DNA of 54,793 nucleotides from Gemmatimonas sp. (GTDB lineage Bacteria; Gemmatimonadota; Gemmatimonadetes; Gemmatimonadales; Gemmatimonadaceae). Below, piece by piece: positions 35,398 through 43,266 of this stretch. A program made the translations under genes and the position numbers. The number at the start of each line of letters is the position of its first letter. Within the stretch, counting starts at the first letter, position 1. Under the pieces are notes generated by a model. That model did no database searches and was not told the DNA's origin. It saw only the letters and a program-made list of their open reading frames with translations. The stretch spans positions 1 through 54,793 of the forward strand of contig JAABRL010000021.1 in the NCBI GenBank assembly GCA_011390935.1, read 5' to 3'.

Positions 35398-36399
35398 ATG
35401 ACGAGACACGATGCGCAGCAACTGGACGCGAACGATCGCGGCGACATCTCGCGAGGGAGCAGCGCAACGCACGACCAGCGCGGTAGCGCGACGCCGGCGC
35501 TGCTGCATTTGAGCGACATGGACGATTGCGAGATTGCTGACGGAGAACCGGATATTCGCGGATGGGATATCAAGACGATGGACGGACGCAAGATCGGCGA
35601 GGTGGATGATCTCCTCGTCGACACACAGCAGATGAAAGTGCGGTATATGGAAGTGAGCCTCGACGATGAGTTCGGCACGGACGAACACCATCGTCAGGCT
35701 GTGCTGCCCATCGGCTCCGCGCGACTTGACGATGACGAAGATGAGGTCGTGGTGAATATGCGCGCCGAGGATCTGCGGGGGCTGCCACCGTACACGCGGA
35801 ATGCCTTCTCACGCGACGATGAGCGCACGCTGATGGAGCGATTGGCGGGCAGGAACAACGGCGCGGCAGACGCGTCGTTGAGCGCATCGGCTCACAACGA
35901 CGATTTTTATGGGCAGCCCTCGTTTGACGACCAGCGCCTTTTTGAGGGACGTCGTGCCAAGCATGGTTCCCGCGCCGACAATGGCTCGAACTACATCACG
36001 CGCTCGGAAGAGGAGCTCAGCATCGGCAAGCGCCAGGTCCGCGCAGGGGAGGTCGCCGTGGAGAAGCATGTCGAGACGGAGCATGTCCGCGAGTCCGTCC
36101 CCGTCATGCGTGAGGAGGTCACGGTGGAACGGCGACCAGTGTCCGGCGACCATGCGCTGAACGCACAGGCGCAGGTTGAGACGGACGAGATTCGAATTCC
36201 CATCATGCACGAAGAGGCCGTCGTCGACAAGCGGGCCGTCGTCAAGGAAGAGATCGTGATCAAGAAGCAGGCAAAGCAGGGCGAGCAGATCGTCGAGGCC
36301 GATCTGCGCAAGGAGCGCGTGGATGTTGATCGCTCAGGCACCGGCGAGGACAAGGCATCAGGGACCCGCAGCTCCACGCGTGGTCGTCGCAAGCGTTGA
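35398..36399 (+). CDS. PRC-barrel plus YsnF/AvaK (DUF2382) domain stress protein
   Basis: 333 residues from the ATG at 35398 with GAGGAG 9 nt upstream; an in-frame ATG at 35371 lacks this. N-terminal PRC-barrel: DIRGWDIKTMDGRKIGEVDD, LLVDTQQMKVRYMEVSLD, AVLPIGSARLDDDEDEVVV. The linker holds FYGQPSFDDQRLFEGRR. The C-terminal ~130 residues are a YsnF/DUF2382 domain: ITRSEEELSIGKRQVRAGEV, VPVMREEVTVERRPV, RIPIMHEEAVVDKRAVVKEE. The tail is basic (RSSTRGRRKR). It is a paralog of the shorter PRC-barrel protein at 19.2-19.8 kb. The family is often induced by general stress; the role is not established. Confidence 0.88.
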   Translation: MTRHDAQQLDANDRGDISRGSSATHDQRGSATPALLHLSDMDDCEIADGEPDIRGWDIKTMDGRKIGEVDDLLVDTQQMKVRYMEVSLDDEFGTDEHHRQAVLPIGSARLDDDEDEVVVNMRAEDLRGLPPYTRNAFSRDDERTLMERLAGRNNGAADASLSASAHNDDFYGQPSFDDQRLFEGRRAKHGSRADNGSNYITRSEEELSIGKRQVRAGEVAVEKHVETEHVRESVPVMREEVTVERRPVSGDHALNAQAQVETDEIRIPIMHEEAVVDKRAVVKEEIVIKKQAKQGEQIVEADLRKERVDVDRSGTGEDKASGTRSSTRGRRKR

Positions 36400-36466
36400 A
36401 GTCAGGCCGCGGAGCAGCCGATCGCCGCCGTGCGGTCGGCTGCGCTGATCGCAGCGCTGGCGGCCG

Positions 36467-36934
36467 TCAGAGCGGCTTGAACACCATGAACCAGACGGCC
36501 GCCACCAGCGGCACCGTGGCAATGATCCCCCACACGAGCCAGCGGCGCGCATCTCGGCGATAGGCCTCGGGGATGTCGCCGCCATTGGCAAAGGCGCGCG
36601 CCATGCGCGCCTGCCGAATCTGCGCAGGCACCAGGATCGCCGCCCAGATCACGCCGGAGAGCGCAAACAGCAGCTGGCCCCACACCAGCCATCGGGCGCC
36701 GAACACGTTCACGCGTCCCACCATCGCCGCGCCGTAGCCTCCGATCACGATCAGTGCGATGCCGCCGGCGGTCAGCGACCAGTCGGTGATGGTCACCAAC
36801 CGCTGGCCGAACGCCACGACCCGGGCGTCATGCGTGCGATCGGCGAACACTTTCCAGACGGCGGTCACCGTGACGTTGCCCACGAGGATGATGGCGCCCA
36901 GCACGTGCAGAAATTTGAAGGTCGCGTACAGCAC
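36467..36934 (-). CDS. DUF2269 family integral membrane protein
   Basis: 155 residues. The start MLYATFKFLHVLGAIILVGN and four membrane helices match DUF2269 (KFLHVLGAI at the N-terminus is characteristic). Further helices lie at WSLTAGGIALIVIGGYGA, LVWGQLLFALSGVIWAAIL and WLVWGIIATVPLVAAVWFMV. Function is unknown; the conserved His in helix 1 hints at heme or metal binding in the membrane (inference). Confidence 0.82.
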   Translation of the reverse strand: MLYATFKFLHVLGAIILVGNVTVTAVWKVFADRTHDARVVAFGQRLVTITDWSLTAGGIALIVIGGYGAAMVGRVNVFGARWLVWGQLLFALSGVIWAAILVPAQIRQARMARAFANGGDIPEAYRRDARRWLVWGIIATVPLVAAVWFMVFKPL

Positions 36935-37001
36935 ATGACCGGGTTGGGGTATGTCAGGTCGACCTCAGGCACCGTCCTGCGTTTCATCGACTCAGCGAAA
37001 A

Positions 37002-37574
37002 CTATCGAATTCGCTTCTCTGCGGCGCCGACACCTGCCGCATAGGCCGCAGGATGGGCGTGCTCATCGAGACTGGCGGACGTTCCCCGCTCTGCCATGGC
37101 GTTGATGCCACCTTCCGCGAGACCACTCAGGATCTGATCCGCGGCCTTTTCCTCCGCCAGTGTCTGCTCGAACAGCCGCTGCAACTCGGGCAGTCCAAGC
37201 GCTCGCGCGTATTCCGCCAGCGTGCCATACGCCGAGATTTCGTAGTGCTCGATGCGCTGCGACGCGGCGATCAGCGCCGCATCGAGCACTTCGCGGTCAA
37301 TGTCCTTGGCCGCGATCTCCTCCGATTCCTTGATGATGCCCGCAATGCCCGGGCAGGTCTTGATCATGGCCGGCGCATTCAGCAGTTCGAACCCCGTTTT
37401 GAGTCGCTCCACCTGTTCGCCGGTCTCTTCCAGATGCATCTCCATGGCCTGTCTGAGCCGCGGTGAGGATGCAAGGCTCGCCATGACCGGAAGCGACTGC
37501 AGCAGCAGACGTTCGGCGGTGTAGATGTCCGTCATGTTGTTGAACAGCAGGTCCTGCAGCGTCGCGATGCGCAT
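37002..37574 (-). CDS. YciE/YciF-type ferritin-like protein (DUF892)
   Basis: 190 residues from the ATG at 37574 (GAGAGG 6 nt upstream); the ATG at 37580 is an alternative. The DUF892 pattern is clear: LQDLLFNNMTDIYTAERLLL, MEMHLEETGEQVERLKTGF, IEHYEISAYGTLAEYARALG, LLEQTLAEEKAADQ-like (LFEQTLAEEKAADQIL). Carboxylate/His residues on four helices could form a di-iron site. It belongs to a small stress-associated neighbourhood with DUF2269 and the PRC-barrel/YsnF protein. Confidence 0.88.
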   Translation of the reverse strand: MRIATLQDLLFNNMTDIYTAERLLLQSLPVMASLASSPRLRQAMEMHLEETGEQVERLKTGFELLNAPAMIKTCPGIAGIIKESEEIAAKDIDREVLDAALIAASQRIEHYEISAYGTLAEYARALGLPELQRLFEQTLAEEKAADQILSGLAEGGINAMAERGTSASLDEHAHPAAYAAGVGAAEKRIR

Positions 37575-37737
37575 GGCCATCCTCTCCGTGTGTGGGTTCC
37601 CTGCAATTTCCGGGACCACAACGCACGACAACATTGCTCGGTGGGATCGTTTGCGACTGTGACGTGCGAGGCATGCGCCCCACGCGCGCAAGGGAAATGC
37701 CCGTGACAGGAACGCGCCGCACTGGCTGGCCGCGCTC

Positions 37738-38991
37738 CTACGACCTGCGCCCCGTGATCAGCACCACCGATTCCACATCGAGCGCATCGCGTTCGACGCC
37801 CAGCAGATAGTCCGTTCCGATCTCCATGGGAGTGAGCCGCTGCGGCATCGTCGCGCGCGCCACCAGCGCACCGTCGCGCGCGAACACCAGCCACACCGAC
37901 GTCTCGCCGGGAATCGCGGCATACTCCTCCACCCAGATCCGATCATCCCGGTCCAGCAGCACGCGACCGAACGCGGGGACGGTTGCGGGCACGTCCATCG
38001 TCTCGAGCGGGCCGCGGTTGCGTTCGCGCGCCGACTCGTTGGGCAGCTCGGCCAGCAGATGCGCCACCACGGAGTCACGCAGCGCCGGCGTCACGGGCGC
38101 GGGCGTACCGGCGCGGCGGATGATGCGCTGCAGTTCACCGGACGGCGTGCGCACCTGCAGGTCGAAGTGTTCGTTATTCGTATGTACGAGAATCGTTCGC
38201 CCCGCCTTCAAGGTGGTGCTGCGCGCGAAGAGCGGTGACATCACGCTGAAGCCGCCGTTCTCGAACACGCTGAAGAAACCCTCGCCGGAGAGGGCGAACG
38301 GGTACGTGGTGGCGAGCCGACCATCGGCGTCGAAACGATAGGCCGGCGAGTCGCTCATCTGACGCCCAGGCTGCGGCCCATCACCCGATGGGAAGCTGGA
38401 GAAGCCGCTCGCATACATCGACCCGTCCTCGAACACACCGTGCACGTTGCCAAACGGTGTCGTGCTATCGGTCAGGAGTGCAAAGCTGCGCGTGAATACA
38501 CCCGCATCGTCGAAGACGGACAAGCGACGCTGCTGGACGTCCCATACCAGCACGGAATCGCCACGCCACCGGCTCATGTAGGTGATGCTGCGGAACTCGC
38601 CCGGTCCGCCGCCAGCGCGACCGGTGGTGTGCTGCAGCGCGCCGTCGGCCCCGAAGAACCGCAGCGTGCGGCTGTCGCCGTCGGCCACGACCACGCGCCC
38701 ATCGTCCAAGCGCACGCCGTAGCGCACCTGTGAGAACTCCCCTTCCATGCGCACGGCGTCATCCAGCCCGATCGTCCAGTCGGTACGCGGCGCGAGTTCG
38801 GCCGGATACTCCACGATCGAGACGCCCGCACTGTCGCGCACCACGGGTTCGGTGCGCGCGGAAGCATTGTCGGTGGCGCACCCGCCGAGCAGCAGGAGGG
38901 CAAGGGCGCCTACCGCGACCGACGCGCGAGATGCCAACGCTGCGCCAGCCGGTGGCGAGGCGAGGACGCACAGACGATCGAACGTGATCAT
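37738..38991 (-). CDS. Six-bladed beta-propeller lipoprotein
   Basis: 417 residues. The lipoprotein signal is VGALALLLLGGC. Blade-type repeats follow: GVRLDDGRVVVADGDSRTLR with FFGADGALQHTTGRAGGGPG, FDDAGVFTRSFALL, and DRDDRIWVEEYA. GRAGGGPGEF is a hallmark of the 6-bladed beta-propeller family. It is a paralog of the cassette-borne lipoprotein at 41.1-42.3 kb. Probably a periplasmic or surface binding protein; the ligand is unknown. Confidence 0.82.
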   Translation of the reverse strand: MITFDRLCVLASPPAGAALASRASVAVGALALLLLGGCATDNASARTEPVVRDSAGVSIVEYPAELAPRTDWTIGLDDAVRMEGEFSQVRYGVRLDDGRVVVADGDSRTLRFFGADGALQHTTGRAGGGPGEFRSITYMSRWRGDSVLVWDVQQRRLSVFDDAGVFTRSFALLTDSTTPFGNVHGVFEDGSMYASGFSSFPSGDGPQPGRQMSDSPAYRFDADGRLATTYPFALSGEGFFSVFENGGFSVMSPLFARSTTLKAGRTILVHTNNEHFDLQVRTPSGELQRIIRRAGTPAPVTPALRDSVVAHLLAELPNESARERNRGPLETMDVPATVPAFGRVLLDRDDRIWVEEYAAIPGETSVWLVFARDGALVARATMPQRLTPMEIGTDYLLGVERDALDVESVVLITGRRS

Positions 38992-39165
38992 GGGGATGCT
39001 GAGGAGGTGAAGGCAACGAGCTGCACGACGCGGAATCTGTGCGCGGCCGATGGTTTGTCACCGCGGCGACGCTTTCGGTTGTCCGTTCCGGGTCGCACTT
39101 TCCGCACGTCACGACTCCCACATCACAACTCCGCGTCGCTCTCGGCACGCCACAGGAGCCCACCC

Positions 39166-39555
39166 ATGCACGCGGCCATTCGCGAGTGCAACACACAGCA
39201 GACGCCAGCGCACGGCGCGGTGTGCGACCAACTCGCCGCCGACATCGATGCTCACCTGCCCGACGCCGACCGCAAAATCTGGCACGCACATCCGGTGTGG
39301 TTTCTCGATGGGAACCCGATCGTGGGCTACAGCAGGCAGAAGCCGGGCATCCGGCTCATGTTCTGGAGCGGCGCCGATTTCGATGAACCCGACTTGAATG
39401 TGGTGGGCAAGAAGTTCAAGGATGCGTCGGTGTTCTACAACCTTGTGTCGGAGATCGACCGGGACGCGCTGCAGCGGTGGCTCGAGAAGGGGCGAGCGAT
39501 TCAGTGGGACTACAAGAACCTGGTCCGGCGCAAGGGACTGCTCAAGCTGCGGTAA
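39166..39555 (+). CDS. DUF1801 domain protein
   Basis: 129 residues from the ATG at 39166, with AGGAG 7 nt upstream. The DUF1801 pattern is visible: DADRKIWHAHPVWFLDGNPI, GYSRQKPGIRLMFWSGADF, and the C-terminal DALQRWLEKGRAIQWDYKNL. Small, soluble, no signal peptide. Function unknown. Convergent with the DUF2200 gene. Confidence 0.83.
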   Translation: MHAAIRECNTQQTPAHGAVCDQLAADIDAHLPDADRKIWHAHPVWFLDGNPIVGYSRQKPGIRLMFWSGADFDEPDLNVVGKKFKDASVFYNLVSEIDRDALQRWLEKGRAIQWDYKNLVRRKGLLKLR

Positions 39556-39573
39556 GGCGTGATCCTGTCCGCA

Positions 39574-39924
39574 TCAGGCACGCAGGATCTTCACCATCGG
39601 TCGCCCCTTCGCCAGCTCATCCACGAGCTTGTCGAGATAGCGAATCTTCTGCATGAGCGGATGCTCGATGTCCTCGATCCGCACACCACAGATCACCCCC
39701 GTGATCTTGGCCGCGTTCGCATGCAGCGCCGGCGCCTCGTCGAAGAAGGTTCGGAAGTCGGCGCCCGTCGCGAGCAGCGCCGCCAGCGCATCGGGGGTGT
39801 AGCCCGTGAGCCAGCAGATGACCTCATCCACCTCCTCCTGCGTGCGTCCCTTCCGGGTCGCCTTGTGGACGTAGTGCGGATAGACGCTGGCGAAGGGGGT
39901 CGTGTAGATCCTGTGCTCGTTCAT
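39574..39924 (-). CDS. DUF2200 domain protein
   Basis: 116 residues from the ATG at 39924. It matches DUF2200 over the whole length: [76 protein letters not shown]. The longer frame upstream runs into the IS3 remnant and is not part of the gene. No signal peptide. Function unknown. Confidence 0.86.
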   Translation of the reverse strand: MNEHRIYTTPFASVYPHYVHKATRKGRTQEEVDEVICWLTGYTPDALAALLATGADFRTFFDEAPALHANAAKITGVICGVRIEDIEHPLMQKIRYLDKLVDELAKGRPMVKILRA

Positions 39925-40117
39925 GAGGATTCCGATGCATGAAGTGGCGCGGAGGAACCACTGAAGGACTGCGGGACGTACTCGGGCCGAGCGATGCGTG
40001 GCCGCGGGCGTCGCGAGCGCGATGACGACGCGCCAATCGCCGATGCCGATCACATCCAGGATTGCCTCGGCCGCCTGCCTGCTTGTCGCTGGTGTGTCGG
40101 CGGCGAAACAGTGCGTT

Positions 40118-40393
40118 GAGCGCATGCTCCTCCTGTAGCTCGGCGTACCGCTGTTCGAGCTTCTGCAGCTGTGCGATTTCGCGGGCGGGACCGGGCGAGG
40201 GCGCCTGCGCCGCTCGTCCCTGGATCACCCCATCCCGTACATCCGTCCGCCACTTCGACAGCATGAAGGGATGGATAGCGAGCGGCGGCGCCACCGTCTT
40301 GACCTGCATCCCGGGTTGATGACTCAGGCGTACGGCGGTCCGCTTGAACTCGTCGCTGTACTTGTACAGCGTGCGTGGTCCGGATCGTGGCAC
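40118..40393 (-). pseudogene. Truncated IS3-family transposase OrfA
   Basis: The GTG at 40393 has GGAG 7 nt upstream. 92 residues match IS3-type OrfA: the HTH KYSDEFKRTAVRLSHQPG, then IHPFMLSKWRTDVRDGV, and the leucine-zipper-like [15 protein letters not shown]. The similarity stops at 40118. No OrfB follows; the frame drifts into unrelated sequence before the DUF2200 gene. The remnant's 5' end abuts a half attC site at 40.41-40.47 kb, suggesting insertion into that site. Confidence 0.75.
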
Positions 40394-40410
40394 GTGTGAC
40401 TCCCATTCTC

Positions 40411-40473
40411 GTTAGGTGGAAGTGGACACGAAACCGGAGCAAGAACCGCCGTCGGTAGCAATCGTCGTTATGC
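40411..40473 (-). repeat. attC-like site E, half site interrupted by IS3 remnant
   Basis: Read on the minus strand, GCATAAC (R'' box) at 40473-40467 is followed by TTGCTACCGACGG, similar to the L'' arm of site C. A partial L' arm (GTGTCC) follows, then diverges into sequence leading to the IS3 OrfA. The stop codon of the 4-TM gene lies inside the R'' box. No matching R' box is found. Confidence 0.42.
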
Positions 40474-40860
40474 CGAGCGCGCGCGCATGTGTCTGCGGCT
40501 CGCAAGCGCCCCGAGCCAAGTGGCCGCGATGGAGATCCCGAGCGCGACAATGCCACCGATGACGATGGCGCTGAGACCGCCGAATGGAGAGTCTTCAAGG
40601 CGACCTGGACCGATGGTGGCGCTGAGGGCCCATCCGAGCGTGACCTCGACGAGCCCAACGGCGGCCCCGATGCCTGTTGCCCGAGAGACGGCGGCCCCGG
40701 CACGCACCGCCGCGGCCCCCACGGTGCCGTAGATTGCGAGCGACAGGAACGAGAGTATCCAGTACTGGAATCCGAACGCGCGTGATGCCGCCGCGCCAAG
40801 CGTCGAGATGAGCAACACCGCGACCGCTCCGATGATGAAAATGCGTCGCTCAGCCGGCAT
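40468..40860 (-). CDS. Four-TM membrane protein, cassette gene
   Basis: 130 residues. Hydrophobic segments: IFIIGAVAVLLISTLGAAA, YWILSFLSLAIYGTVGAAAV, TGIGAAVGLVEVTLGWALSA and LSAIVIGGIVALGISIAATW. The stop TAA is part of the GCATAAC box of site E, and the start follows 36 nt after site C, so the gene fills its cassette. No recognised family. Confidence 0.7.
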   Translation of the reverse strand: MPAERRIFIIGAVAVLLISTLGAAASRAFGFQYWILSFLSLAIYGTVGAAAVRAGAAVSRATGIGAAVGLVEVTLGWALSATIGPGRLEDSPFGGLSAIVIGGIVALGISIAATWLGALASRRHMRARSA

Positions 40861-40896
40861 TCGTGCGCTCTCCTAACGACGAAAGTGGTCGATTCG

Positions 40897-40992
40897 GCAC
40901 AACGTGGGCTTCTGCTGCGGACACTCTCAGAAGATGCGGGCGCGAAGCGCCCGCATCAATAGCGTGGCCGTCGGCAGCAAGCACCGTCAGGC
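40897..40992 (-). repeat. attC-like site C
   Basis: 96 bp. On the minus strand: GCCTGAC (R'', one change from RYYYAAC), L'' arm TGCTGCCGACGGCCAC (40979-40964), an 11-bp perfect hairpin GATGCGGGCGC/GCGCCCGCATC (40933-40957), L' arm GTGTCCGCAGCA (40924-40913) and GTTGTGC (R'). The L'' arm carries unpaired extra bases relative to L'. It lies 65 nt downstream of the lipoprotein stop. Confidence 0.65.
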
Positions 40993-41057
40993 TGCGACCA
41001 AGATCGAGTTCGCTATGCCGGCGAAAATGTCGTCAGCCGCTAGCCCCGAACCACGCG

Positions 41058-42296
41058 TCAGTCGGCCACGATCCTGAACCGTACAACGTAGTTCACACCA
41101 TCGACGTCCTTCGCGACCGCCCAGACCATGTCCGAGCCAAGCACTGGATACGGCGCGAGCTGCATCCCCTCCGGAGCAGCGACCTGACCGCGGAATCGGC
41201 CATCCGCTTCGAACACATCAAAGATGATCGGTTCTTTCACGTGACTGCGAGCTGACGCAGCACGCTCGGACGCGGCGATTGCGGACCCTGGTTGTGCAAC
41301 CCGTACCCAGATCGCGCCATCCTGCGCCGCGTGCAACCAAGTAATGGGTGGCTTCGTTGCTGGAATGCGGGGCCCATCCCAAGACCACGTGGGTTCAAGA
41401 CGCCGGAACCGCGCCGTGATCCGTTCCTCCTCAACAGCGCGCTCCTGCTCGCTCACAGTGACGGAGTTCGCCGTCCGCGACATTCGAAGGACCGAGCCGT
41501 CGGCACTGTGCACATCGATTCTATAGCGGCCACCATCGACGACCACGATGTTTCCTTTCGGGGTTACAGTCCAGTGCGCGGCAGGGTAGAACGGAATGCG
41601 CACACCGAACGATCTCGTTGCAGATCGAATCTGAAGGCCGGGGATCTCTCGGGTCGCCAGCGGAATTGCGATCGTGTCAACAGCAACGCCGCTTTCGTCG
41701 AGTCGAATGAGACTCGGTCGCGATTCGGTGGACCCCGCGCTGCTGAGTTCGTCGAAGACGTAGATCCCCGAAGCGTGCGTATGCACGGGACGCCATTCCG
41801 CGACGTTTGACGACTGCTGCAAAGTCGTGAGGAGCGTCCCATCGGCGGCGTAGACGTTGAACCGATGATTGCCGTAGTCGTGGACGACGATCCGGTCATC
41901 TGCAAGGACCGCCATGCCGGGGACGTTCTGATACTCTCCCGGGCCCGCCCCCTCGCGAGACACCACGCCGCGATAGGATCCATCCGGACCGAAGCGCCGG
42001 AGCGTGACGGCCTGCTCATCGTAGACGAGAAGCTCGCCATTGGACAGGACTGCGATCGCGCCGACTTGACCAAAGATGAACTCGTCTGCCCCGTCTGTCT
42101 TGCCGATGCGCAGGTCCTCGACCAACCGCGCGTTGCCGCGAACGCTTCCGTTCTCGGTGCGTACGCTGATCGTGTCACCGATAGTGTCTACGGCAACGCG
42201 CAAGGTCGTCTCTTGCTCGGGAGACGGATGCTCACCGCGATCCACGCAGCCGATTAGGACAAGAGCCGAGAAAGCTGCTATGCAGGATGGGCGCAT
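41058..42296 (-). CDS. Six-bladed beta-propeller lipoprotein, cassette cargo
   Basis: 412 residues from the ATG at 42296. The lipoprotein signal is SCIAAFSALVLIGC. Propeller repeats include GAIAVLSNGELLVYDEQAVT, LRRFGPDGSYRGVVSREGAG, GMAVLADDRIVVHDYGNHRF and NIVVVDGGRYRIDVHSADG. EGAGPGEYQN corresponds to the GAGPGEF hallmark. Base composition looks less GC-rich than flanking genes. It is a paralog of the lipoprotein at 37.7-39.0 kb. It is unusually large for an integron cassette. Longer upstream frames run through the 162-bp element and are rejected. Confidence 0.8.
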   Translation of the reverse strand: MRPSCIAAFSALVLIGCVDRGEHPSPEQETTLRVAVDTIGDTISVRTENGSVRGNARLVEDLRIGKTDGADEFIFGQVGAIAVLSNGELLVYDEQAVTLRRFGPDGSYRGVVSREGAGPGEYQNVPGMAVLADDRIVVHDYGNHRFNVYAADGTLLTTLQQSSNVAEWRPVHTHASGIYVFDELSSAGSTESRPSLIRLDESGVAVDTIAIPLATREIPGLQIRSATRSFGVRIPFYPAAHWTVTPKGNIVVVDGGRYRIDVHSADGSVLRMSRTANSVTVSEQERAVEEERITARFRRLEPTWSWDGPRIPATKPPITWLHAAQDGAIWVRVAQPGSAIAASERAASARSHVKEPIIFDVFEADGRFRGQVAAPEGMQLAPYPVLGSDMVWAVAKDVDGVNYVVRFRIVAD

Positions 42297-42450
42297 GGCA
42301 TGAAGCGGAGGTGGGCTTACAGCTGGTCCGTGGGGGCGAGAGTGAATTCGACACATCGTAGCTGGTAAGGGTTCACCCGCTAGTAGCATCGGTTCCTCCG
42401 CTTGCCCTGGGTGCGAACGCAGCGACTCCATCAGACGCTGGCGGCCTAAC
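42297..42450. other. Leader of the lipoprotein cassette, no gene seen
   Basis: The stretch between the lipoprotein start and the 162-bp element holds no convincing frame. It probably contains the cassette gene's own promoter. GTTAGGC (minus strand, 42450-42444) marks its upstream edge and reads as an attC R' box interrupted by the element. Confidence 0.4.
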
Positions 42451-42612
42451 GACGGTGTAGAGGAAGTCGTCGAGCATTGCGAAGTTCCCGAGTTGGTCAA
42501 TGCACAATGCTTCTCACCACGTTGATCATCGATCCTGCGCGATTTGCGGACGTCGATTTCGTCGCTCGGTTGCTCAGATGCCTTCCGACCGACTTTTCCT
42601 ACAGCCTCAACG
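42451..42612 (-). mobile_element. 162-bp element, copy 1, at attC site B
   Basis: Identical in length to the copy at 43267-43428 and 117/162 identical without gaps (hand count). On the minus strand it starts with GAGGCTGTAGGAAAAGTC and ends with an imperfect inverted copy (GACTTCCTCTACACCGTC). It is flanked by CGTT on one side and CGTTAGGC on the other, consistent with a short target duplication inside an attC R' box. It could be a MITE or a gene-less cassette. Confidence 0.6.
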
Positions 42613-42699
42613 TTTGGTTGTGCTGCGGACACTCAACAAATCGCGGCGGCGCAGCCGCCGCTTCCACAGCGTGGCCGTCAGCACCAGCCTTCGTTATGG
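42605..42699 (-). repeat. attC-like site B
   Basis: 95 bp. On the minus strand: CCATAAC (R''), L'' GTGCTGACGGCCAC (42684-42671), hairpin GCGGCGGC-TGC-GCCGCCGC (42661-42643), L' GTGTCCGCAGCAC (42632-42620) and GTTGAGG (R'). L'' has one extra A opposite L', the extrahelical base expected of attC. An unpaired spacer separates R and L boxes. The ParE-like toxin stop TAA lies inside CCATAAC. Confidence 0.7.
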
Positions 42700-42993
42700 T
42701 CCGGCGCGGCGCAACGAGGTCGCGGGGTGACGGTGCCCGTGGATGACGCCGACGACGCTGACGCCGTTGGGATAGCACTTGTAGTAGACCGCGAACGGAA
42801 ACCGCCGGATAAGGACGGGACGAAGGAGCCCCTGGACGACGGGAAACTGCTCAGGTGCTTCGCTGATCTAATTGATGGCCACGTCGAGTTCGGCGAGAAA
42901 GTCAGCCGCCGCCACCTCGGATCGATCGTGGTACCACTCGAAAGCCTCCGCAATCTCGGCGCGCGCCCGCGCTCGGATGCGGACGTGTGCCAC
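42694..42993 (-). pseudogene. ParE/RelE-type toxin with in-frame stop at codon 42
   Basis: A 99-codon frame starts at a GTG directly after the antitoxin stop and ends at TAA within attC site B. The translation fits the ParE fold: VRIRARARAEIAEAFEWYHD, AADFLAELDVAIN, then TAG at 42870-42868, then ISEAPEQFPVVQGLL, RRFPFAVYYKCYPNGVSVVG, VIHGHRHP. The TAG replaces a codon that is commonly Arg in AIxRI of this family. Both halves remain well conserved, so inactivation looks recent, or the stop is read through or is an assembly error. Confidence 0.8.
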
Positions 42994-43209
42994 CTAGCGA
43001 CGCGTGCGCAGTTCGTCACGGAGCGCCGCCAACAGAATGCCGGCGTCCGGATCTGCATCCGCCTCGGCCTCGCGGGCATCGAGCTCCGTGGTTAGCGCAG
43101 GGGAGAGCGGTGCCGCGGCCGCCGGATCAAGGCTATCCCAAAGCCGCCCCATGAGCACAATCCGCTCATCGACGGTGAGCGATTCGAGGGCCTGTGAGCG
43201 TTCTACCAT
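42994..43209 (-). CDS. Addiction-module antitoxin (PF09720 type)
   Basis: 71 residues from the ATG at 43209. It matches the small antitoxin family paired with ParE toxins: LTVDERIVLMGRLWDSLDP, ALTTELDAREAEADADPDAG, ILLAALRDEL. Its stop TAG is directly followed by the toxin GTG. The frame extends upstream to 43338, but that part derives from the 162-bp element. The antitoxin appears intact while its toxin is broken. Confidence 0.85.
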   Translation of the reverse strand: MVERSQALESLTVDERIVLMGRLWDSLDPAAAAPLSPALTTELDAREAEADADPDAGILLAALRDELRTRR

Positions 43210-43266
43210 GGCAAAAGAATGGCGAGAAATCCGGCTGCCCGCAACAGCCCGAGGTGTGAGCACAAT

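Noticed and set aside
39574..39924. DUF2200 gene as a further integron cassette
   Set aside because: It lies next to the cluster on the same strand, but no R-box pair or paired L arms are visible downstream of its stop.
39925..40117. Possible gene in the extended frames upstream of DUF2200
   Set aside because: The frames merely join DUF2200 to the IS3 remnant; no start with a ribosome site and no recognisable protein segment.
42678..43079. 133-codon minus-strand frame overlapping the toxin
   Set aside because: Ser/Arg-rich shadow of the antitoxin/toxin pair, whose frames match known families.
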